From: Spirochaetaceae bacterium
GTDB taxonomy: Bacteria; Spirochaetota; Spirochaetia; SZUA-6; RPPD01
Direction of reading: 5' to 3'
Assembly (NCBI GenBank): GCA_003818675.1
Contig: RPPD01000029.1
Span: forward strand, 1 to 10,865
Length of the DNA stretch: 10,865 nucleotides
Shown: positions 6,585-10,865 of the stretch, one piece after another
Layout of the letters: each line of letters opens with the position of its first letter
Position numbering within the stretch: position 1 is the first letter of the stretch
Translations under genes and position numbers: made by a program
The notes under the pieces: model-generated
Seen by the model: only the letters and a program-made list of their open reading frames with translations
What the model was told of the DNA's origin: nothing
Databases searched by the model: none

Positions 6585-7256
6585 ATGGATTTAACTACAA
6601 ACCCGGCTGAAATGATCCTGGCATATGTCATCCTTGTGCTCTCCGTGGGCATGCACGAGGCGGCCCACGCAAAAATTGCCAAGCTCTTTGGCGACACCCA
6701 GCCTGCCCAGGACGGCTTTGACACATGGAACCCGATCCCGCACATAAAGCGCTCGCTTTTTACATGCGTCCTTTTGCCTGCAATCACATGGTTTACAGGG
6801 CAGTTTTTCATGGGTGGTGCATATGTCCGGCTGAATCCAGCCAATATGAAACCCCAGCGCCTGGGTTACGCTGCTTCAGTCGCGGCAGGTCCTTTAATGA
6901 ACCTCGTGCTTTCAGGATTATTTCTTGTCCTGTCCGTGGCTATCGCCCTGATCACTAAAAATCCCACATCCTCGGCGGTATTTACCCTGCTGTATGTGGG
7001 CGGATTCAACCTGATTATGTTTATCTTCAATCTCCTGCCGGTCCCGCCTCTGGACGGATCTTCCATCATCACCGCGATCTTCCCGCAGACGACCGAGGTT
7101 TTCAGGAGAATGGGCAGTATAGGCTTCCTGGCGCTTTTCATGCTCTTGAGCTTTTCCAGGGAAGCTGCGGAAATAATATTCTATCCGTTCACCCAATATA
7201 TGATGCTTGCATTCAAGATAATCGTCAGCATCATGGGTGAGAATATACTCATGTAG
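6585..7256 (+). CDS. M50 (site-2-type) intramembrane zinc metalloprotease
   Basis: A 223-residue, mostly hydrophobic protein of the compact M50 type without PDZ or CBS domains. The zinc-binding HEAAH (24-28; catalytic E25) lies in the first helix. The third ligand D157 lies in NLLPVPPLDGSS (149-160), the family's NxxPxPxLDG motif; the usual second glycine after DG is serine here. AAGPLMNLVLSG (100-111) is the conserved AGPxxN segment. Helices fall near 8-28, 58-78, 97-122, 131-151 and 176-195. Family members cleave membrane-bound regulators; the substrate here is unknown. The start is uncertain because none has a clear Shine-Dalgarno site: I prefer ATG 6585, but GTG 6576 and TTG 6549 are in frame. 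It is divergent from the carboxypeptidase, and its last eight bases overlap the convergent birA gene. Confidence 0.9.
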   Translation: MDLTTNPAEMILAYVILVLSVGMHEAAHAKIAKLFGDTQPAQDGFDTWNPIPHIKRSLFTCVLLPAITWFTGQFFMGGAYVRLNPANMKPQRLGYAASVAAGPLMNLVLSGLFLVLSVAIALITKNPTSSAVFTLLYVGGFNLIMFIFNLLPVPPLDGSSIITAIFPQTTEVFRRMGSIGFLALFMLLSFSREAAEIIFYPFTQYMMLAFKIIVSIMGENILM

Positions 7257-8013
7257 CAGCGCGAATGCTGCCAGATATTACTTTCAGCGGCGTCTTTGCA
7301 CCAGCAGACAGAAACAACAGCTCACCCATTTTCCCTATGCCAAGCACCTTGCCGCAGACTGGCCTGATGCTCTCATTAAATTCACCCTGACTGCTTTCTG
7401 GAACATACAGGCAGTCTCCTTCGGGTATCCAGAGCATTCTCATTATCTCTGGAATTGGATCAGGCAGCATGAGACAGCGGTATAGCTGTTCCAGCACAGC
7501 CTTGAAAAGCCCATCACGGTCAACTCTCCTGCCTGTGGCGCAACAAAGCGATGTCACGCTCCCTGAAAACTCTTCTGGAAACTTTGTCTGGTTGCAGTTT
7601 ATCCCGATGCCCGCGAACAGACGGGATCCTTTGGCAACGCAAAGGATCCCGCAGACCTTGCAGGCATTTACAAGAACATCATTTGGCCAGCGGATACAAG
7701 CCCCCACACAACAGCAGTCCGTGACAGCCCTGGCCACTGCCAAACCAGCAGCAAGCGGGATCAGCGTAGGCCTGTCCTGGAAATAAATATTTTCAAGATA
7801 AATCGTAAACAGCAGATTCTTGCCCGCGGGAGAATCCCAGACGTGGCCCGGCTTTCTGCCCCTGCCCTGTTCCTGGAATCCTGCCGCGACCACAGTTCCA
7901 GGAGGCCCTCCCATGTCCGCGACAGCAACAGCATCAACCATTGTGGAGGATGTCCTCTGTTTGAAGTAAACAGGACTTGAGTCAAAGGGTGATGAAAACG
8001 GCAATTTTTTCAT
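7249..8013 (-). CDS. birA: Biotin--[acetyl-CoA-carboxylase] ligase, class I (no DNA-binding domain)
   Basis: Cytoplasmic enzyme that activates biotin to biotinyl-AMP and attaches it to the carrier lysine of biotin-dependent carboxylases. It has 254 residues and starts directly in the catalytic fold, lacking the N-terminal helix-turn-helix of repressor-type BirA. Motifs: TSSTM (21-25), QGRGRKPGHVWDSP (49-62; the adenylate-stabilising loop), RWPNDVLVNACKVCGIL (108-124; R replaces the common K of KWPND, and K119 is the expected biotin-contacting lysine) and AGIGINCNQ (134-142). A short C-terminal beta domain follows from about 198. The protein is unusually rich in cysteine: I count 13. The start ATG at 8013 overlaps the stop of the upstream dehydrogenase by one base (TAATG), with a weak AGGT nearby, so translation is probably coupled. 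The 3' end overlaps the convergent M50 gene by eight bases. Confidence 0.92.
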   Translation of the reverse strand: MKKLPFSSPFDSSPVYFKQRTSSTMVDAVAVADMGGPPGTVVAAGFQEQGRGRKPGHVWDSPAGKNLLFTIYLENIYFQDRPTLIPLAAGLAVARAVTDCCCVGACIRWPNDVLVNACKVCGILCVAKGSRLFAGIGINCNQTKFPEEFSGSVTSLCCATGRRVDRDGLFKAVLEQLYRCLMLPDPIPEIMRMLWIPEGDCLYVPESSQGEFNESIRPVCGKVLGIGKMGELLFLSAGAKTPLKVISGSIRAAT

Positions 8014-9140
8014 TAAACCTGTTTTTCAAAAGGGAACCGGTACAAGTCAAGCCCGAACTTCTTCTTCAGCCCGATGAATTCCTTCTGGACCTCTGCATCC
8101 ACAGGAACGCCCTTCCCCTGCCTGGCAAGCCAGGCGTCGTGTTCCTTTTCCCCGGCTGTCCAGATCCTGTCATGGCCAGGCATTTTCCTGGAATTACGCA
8201 GGGTGCGCAGGATATCGCCTGCGATTTTTTTAAACGCATCGGGTTCCGTGAATGCAGTTACGTCAATGGCGATGAAGAAATGTCCGAGCTTATGCGGCAC
8301 TTTTTTGCCATCCGCGAATCCTGAAAGAGCCGTCAAAAACGCGCCTTGCTGCAAGGCGGCAGAGAGTATCTCTACGACAGTTGAATACCCATAGCCCTTG
8401 TATCCCGCAGTTTCCTCGCCCATGCCGCCCAGGGGCAGAAGCGCGGCATCGCCGGCTATAAGGTCGGCCAGCACCTGCCGGGAATCTGTTTTTGATTCAC
8501 CGTTCTTGTCGATTACAAGGCCCATGGGGATTTCCTCTCCCAGGCGGGCGCAGACCTCTACCTTCCCGCGCTGAATTATGGAGCTTGCACAGTCAATCAG
8601 AAAGGGAAATTCCTCGTCAGTGGGAAAGCCTATTGTCAGCGGATTTGTTCCGAGTAAATTCTCCACGCCAAAGGTCGGTGCGACTGATGGCCTTGCGTTT
8701 GTACCAGTGATACCTATCATGTTTTCTTTTATGGCCATCAGGGACCAGTAGCCGGCTATGCCATAGTGGTTGGAGTTGCGGACCACGACCATGCCCATTC
8801 CGTAATGTTTTGCCTTGTCTATGGCCATCTGCATGGCCTTTTTTGCCACAACCTGGCCCATGCCATTGTTGCCGTCCAGTACCGCGGTTGTAGGACCTTC
8901 GCGGAGGATGTCTATGACTGTCTTTGGATTGATGATCCCGGCCTCTATGCGGTCTATGTAGATCGGCTTGAAGCGGCCAACCCCATGGGAGTCAATGCCG
9001 CGTTTATCCGAAGTGATGAGCACATTGGCGCAAATTGCCGCGTCCGCTTCCGGGATACCCACTTTTACAAATACGTCGGTCATAAAGCGTTCCAGGAGGT
9101 CAAAATCCACCCAGACGCAGTTTTCGTATGAATTGGCCAT
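8013..9140 (-). CDS. Ldh/malate dehydrogenase 2-family NAD(P)-dependent oxidoreductase
   Basis: A 375-residue member of the Ldh family (malate, L-lactate, sulfolactate and ureidoglycolate dehydrogenases), a fold distinct from Rossmann malate dehydrogenases. Conserved elements: RGIDSHGVGRF (47-57; D50 and H52 of the active site), RNSNHYGIAGYW (121-132; H125), LLGTNPLTIGFP (162-173; nucleotide-binding region), a GEEIPMG segment (201-207), LLPLGG (234-239) and YKGYGYSTVVEIL (247-259). Length is slightly above the usual 350-370 residues. I chose ATG 9140 because an AGGGT element precedes it and the family N-terminus begins near there; the frame extends to ATG 9191 without a ribosome site. The substrate cannot be read from sequence: malate or another 2-hydroxy acid is likely. 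It leads a two-gene operon with birA, with a candidate promoter at 9215-9245. Confidence 0.9.
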   Translation of the reverse strand: MANSYENCVWVDFDLLERFMTDVFVKVGIPEADAAICANVLITSDKRGIDSHGVGRFKPIYIDRIEAGIINPKTVIDILREGPTTAVLDGNNGMGQVVAKKAMQMAIDKAKHYGMGMVVVRNSNHYGIAGYWSLMAIKENMIGITGTNARPSVAPTFGVENLLGTNPLTIGFPTDEEFPFLIDCASSIIQRGKVEVCARLGEEIPMGLVIDKNGESKTDSRQVLADLIAGDAALLPLGGMGEETAGYKGYGYSTVVEILSAALQQGAFLTALSGFADGKKVPHKLGHFFIAIDVTAFTEPDAFKKIAGDILRTLRNSRKMPGHDRIWTAGEKEHDAWLARQGKGVPVDAEVQKEFIGLKKKFGLDLYRFPFEKQV

Positions 9141-9181
9141 ATAAATACCCTGTGCGAATCCCTTTCGTTTTCCAATTTTTT

Positions 9182-9203
9182 GAAAAATCACGGTGGATTT
9201 TTC
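9182..9203. repeat. Inverted repeat GAAAAATC-N6-GATTTTTC in the htpG/dehydrogenase divergent region
   Basis: Two perfect 8-bp arms (9182-9189 and 9196-9203) surround ACGGTG. The repeat lies just downstream of the predicted start of the dehydrogenase transcript and about 73 bases upstream of htpG. It is not the CIRCE element (TTAGCACTC-N9-GAGTGCTAA) that controls many chaperone genes. It could be an operator for either gene or a leader hairpin. It shares the word GAAAAATCACGG with 3866-3877. Confidence 0.45.
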
Positions 9204-9214
9204 GCCGCGCTTTT

Positions 9215-9245
9215 ATTATATTTCCGGAAAAGAAAATATTTTTAA
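9215..9245 (-). promoter_or_regulatory. Candidate promoter for the dehydrogenase-birA operon, long spacer
   Basis: Minus strand: a perfect TATAAT -10 (9215-9220), with the best available -35 being TTAAAA (9240-9245, four of six) across a 19-base spacer. The 10-bp palindrome TTTCCGGAAA (9221-9230) directly abuts the -10 inside the spacer. The predicted start is near 9208, with a leader of about 67 bases. A spacer of 19 bases is suboptimal without an activator. The -10 is convincing; the -35 is not. I found no good plus-strand promoter for htpG in the same region. Confidence 0.4.
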
Positions 9246-9275
9246 GATTTCCCATGATACTGAAAGGAGTCAGAA

Positions 9276-10865
9276 ATGTCAAAGCACAATTTCAAGACCG
9301 AGGTCAGCCAGCTTCTGCACCTCATCATCCATTCGCTTTATTCACACAAGGAGATATTTCTGCGCGAACTTGTCTCCAATGCCTCAGATGCGCTGGACAA
9401 GCTCAAATACCTCACCCTGACCGACACTGCATTCAAGGAAATGAAGACAAATCCGCGCATTGATATCATGTTTGACAAGGAGGCAAAAACCCTTTCAGTC
9501 TCTGACACAGGAATAGGCATGACTGCGGACGAACTGGTGGAAAACCTGGGCACCATTGCCAATTCGGGGACCAAGAAATTTCTCCAGCAGCTTACGCCAG
9601 GCACCGCAATTGACTCCAATCTGATAGGTCAGTTTGGCGTGGGCTTTTATTCCATATTCATGGTGGCAGACCAGGCCGAAGTCATAACCCGAAAGGCCGG
9701 CACTGACACTGCCTCAAAATGGACGAGCGATGGCAAGGGCGGCTATGAAATGGAAGATGCCAAGAGGGATAGCAATGGCACAACCGTGCTGCTCCATCTG
9801 AACGATGAGGGCATTGAGTACGCGGACCGGTGGGAAATAGATTCAATAATTAAGAAATATTCCAACCACATCCCCTTCCCGATCTATCTTCATTATGAAG
9901 AGGAAAAGGACAAAAAAAAGACAAGCAAGGAAGACCAGATAAACAGCGCGAGCGCGATATGGAAAAAACCCAAGACCGAGCTTGCGGACAAGGACTACAA
10001 TGAGTTCTACAAGTCCATCTCCCATGATTTTGACGATCCGCTCCTGCATATACACACCCATGCCGAGGGTGCGCTCCAGTATACAACCCTTTTCTTCATA
10101 CCAAAAAAAGCGCCGTTTGACCTTTTCCAGATGGACTACAAACCAGGCGTGAAGCTCTACGTAAAACGCGTCTTCATCACTGATGACGAAAAGGAACTTC
10201 TCCCCTCCTACCTGCGCTTTGTCCGGGGAGTGATAGACTCCGATGATCTGCCATTAAACGTGAGCCGTGAAATCCTCCAGAAAAACAAGGTCATTGTGAA
10301 TATCAGGGCTGCAAGCGTGAAAAAAATTCTTTCGGAGCTTGTAACACTTTCGCAGGACAAGGAAAAGTATGCGGGCTTTACACCGAGTTCCGCAAGCCCC
10401 TCAAGGAGGGACTCTATCAGGACTTTGGCAACAGGGACGCCCTGCTCGAACTCGTCCGCTTCAAGTCCACGCGCGAGGAGGGATACACCAGCCTCTCGGA
10501 CTACAAGCTGCGGATGAAGCCGGACCAGAAGTCCATCTATTACATCACCGGCTCCAGCGAGCAGAACCTGCGCACAAGCCCGCTCCTTGAAATGTACAGC
10601 CAGAAGGAGATCGAGGTCCTGATAATGGACGACGAGATAGACGAGATCGTGATCCCGGCGGTGGGCAAGTTCAAGGACCTGGAGTTAAAGAGCGGCAACC
10701 GCTCCGACGCTGCCGCCGATCTCAAAACCGATGATGAAAAGAACACGGAGAAGGCGATGGAGCCTTTGGTCAAGCGCATCGCCAAGGTCCTGAAAGACGA
10801 GGTCAAGGAAGTGCGCGCCTCGGTCAGGCTCTCGGACTCCCCGTCATGCGTTGTGGCGGACGAAA
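9276..10865 (+). CDS. htpG: Molecular chaperone HtpG (bacterial Hsp90), frameshifted and truncated at the window edge
   Basis: ATP-dependent cytoplasmic chaperone. The ATPase domain has [14 protein letters not shown] (30-43; E31 and N35), DTGIGM (77-82; D77 binds adenine), [12 protein letters not shown] (91-102), [10 protein letters not shown] (117-126) and GTTVLL (168-173). The middle domain carries [13 protein letters not shown] (323-335) with its conserved ATP-contacting arginine. The first frame reads normally to residue 368 (10379). It then runs into 45 nonsense residues and a stop at 10517. The family sequence resumes in the -1 frame: [20 protein letters not shown] from 10379 onward, then ITGSSEQN and [11 protein letters not shown], open to 10865 with no stop. 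One extra T in the TTT at 10377-10379 would restore the frame. About 530 residues are covered; E. coli HtpG has 624, so part of the C-terminal dimerisation domain lies outside. AAGGAG (9264-9269) precedes the ATG. Whether the gene is truly broken or this is a sequence error cannot be told here. Confidence 0.93.
10374..10382 (+). other. Frameshift site in htpG (apparent one-base deletion)
   Basis: The frame-0 codons GGC TTT ACA (Gly-Phe-Thr) should read Gly-Phe-Tyr-Thr; GGC TTT TAC ACC would restore the family sequence. The short T-run is a typical place for a one-base slip during replication or sequencing. The context G GGC TTT is not a canonical X XXY YYZ slippery heptamer, so programmed -1 frameshifting is unlikely. 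Confidence 0.85.

Noticed and set aside
7256..7271. GCAGC-N6-GCTGC hairpin at the convergent M50/birA ends, as a bidirectional terminator
   Set aside because: The stem is only five pairs, no T-run follows on either strand, and it lies within the birA coding end.
9141..9275. CIRCE heat-shock element upstream of htpG
   Set aside because: The inverted repeat present does not match TTAGCACTC-N9-GAGTGCTAA in arm sequence or spacing.
10374..10382. Programmed -1 ribosomal frameshift in htpG
   Set aside because: The heptamer context is not a canonical slippery sequence, and HtpG is not known to need recoding; a lost base is simpler.

Overview
This is a densely coded bacterial chromosomal window with nine protein genes, short intergenic gaps, mostly good Shine-Dalgarno sites and moderate GC. 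Every gene belongs to a bacterial family or looks bacterial. There are no rRNA or tRNA genes, no CRISPR array, no transposase and no phage genes. I cannot assign a phylum from the sequence alone.

Layout. Positions 1-2726 (minus strand) carry a trehalose/glucan pair: a complete GH15 glycosidase followed 18 bases later by trehalose-6-phosphate synthase (otsA), which runs off the left edge. Upstream, 2821-3729 (minus) encodes a six-helix membrane protein of unknown function. A 242-base divergent region separates it from a secreted or lipid-anchored CAP/SCP-domain protein (3972-4811, plus). Then come a rhomboid protease and a VanY-type D,D-carboxypeptidase that share an ATGA overlap (4855-6440, minus), with a divergent M50 site-2-type intramembrane metalloprotease (6585-7256, plus) behind two overlapping back-to-back promoters. 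The M50 gene converges with and overlaps the tail of birA (7249-8013, minus). birA is itself coupled by a TAATG overlap to a malate/lactate-type (Ldh family) NAD(P)-dependent dehydrogenase (8013-9140, minus). Finally htpG (9276 to the right edge, plus) encodes the Hsp90 chaperone, broken by an apparent one-base deletion near 10379.

How the genes may work together. GH15 and OtsA form a trehalose (or related alpha-glucan) module. Positions 3972-7256 hold four extracytoplasmic or membrane proteins, including two mechanistically different intramembrane proteases flanking a cell-wall carboxypeptidase. This is the best candidate for an interacting set, but nothing in the sequence proves a pathway. 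The birA/dehydrogenase pair and htpG are housekeeping or metabolic genes.

The most notable non-coding signals are a 16-bp perfect palindrome that exactly fills the spacer of a TTGACA promoter (3801-3829), inverted repeats in two divergent regions that share a 12-base word, and overlapping divergent promoters at 6470-6509. The most notable coding anomaly is the htpG frameshift, which coincides with a sharp rise in third-position GC. I did not find a convincing new multi-gene system.
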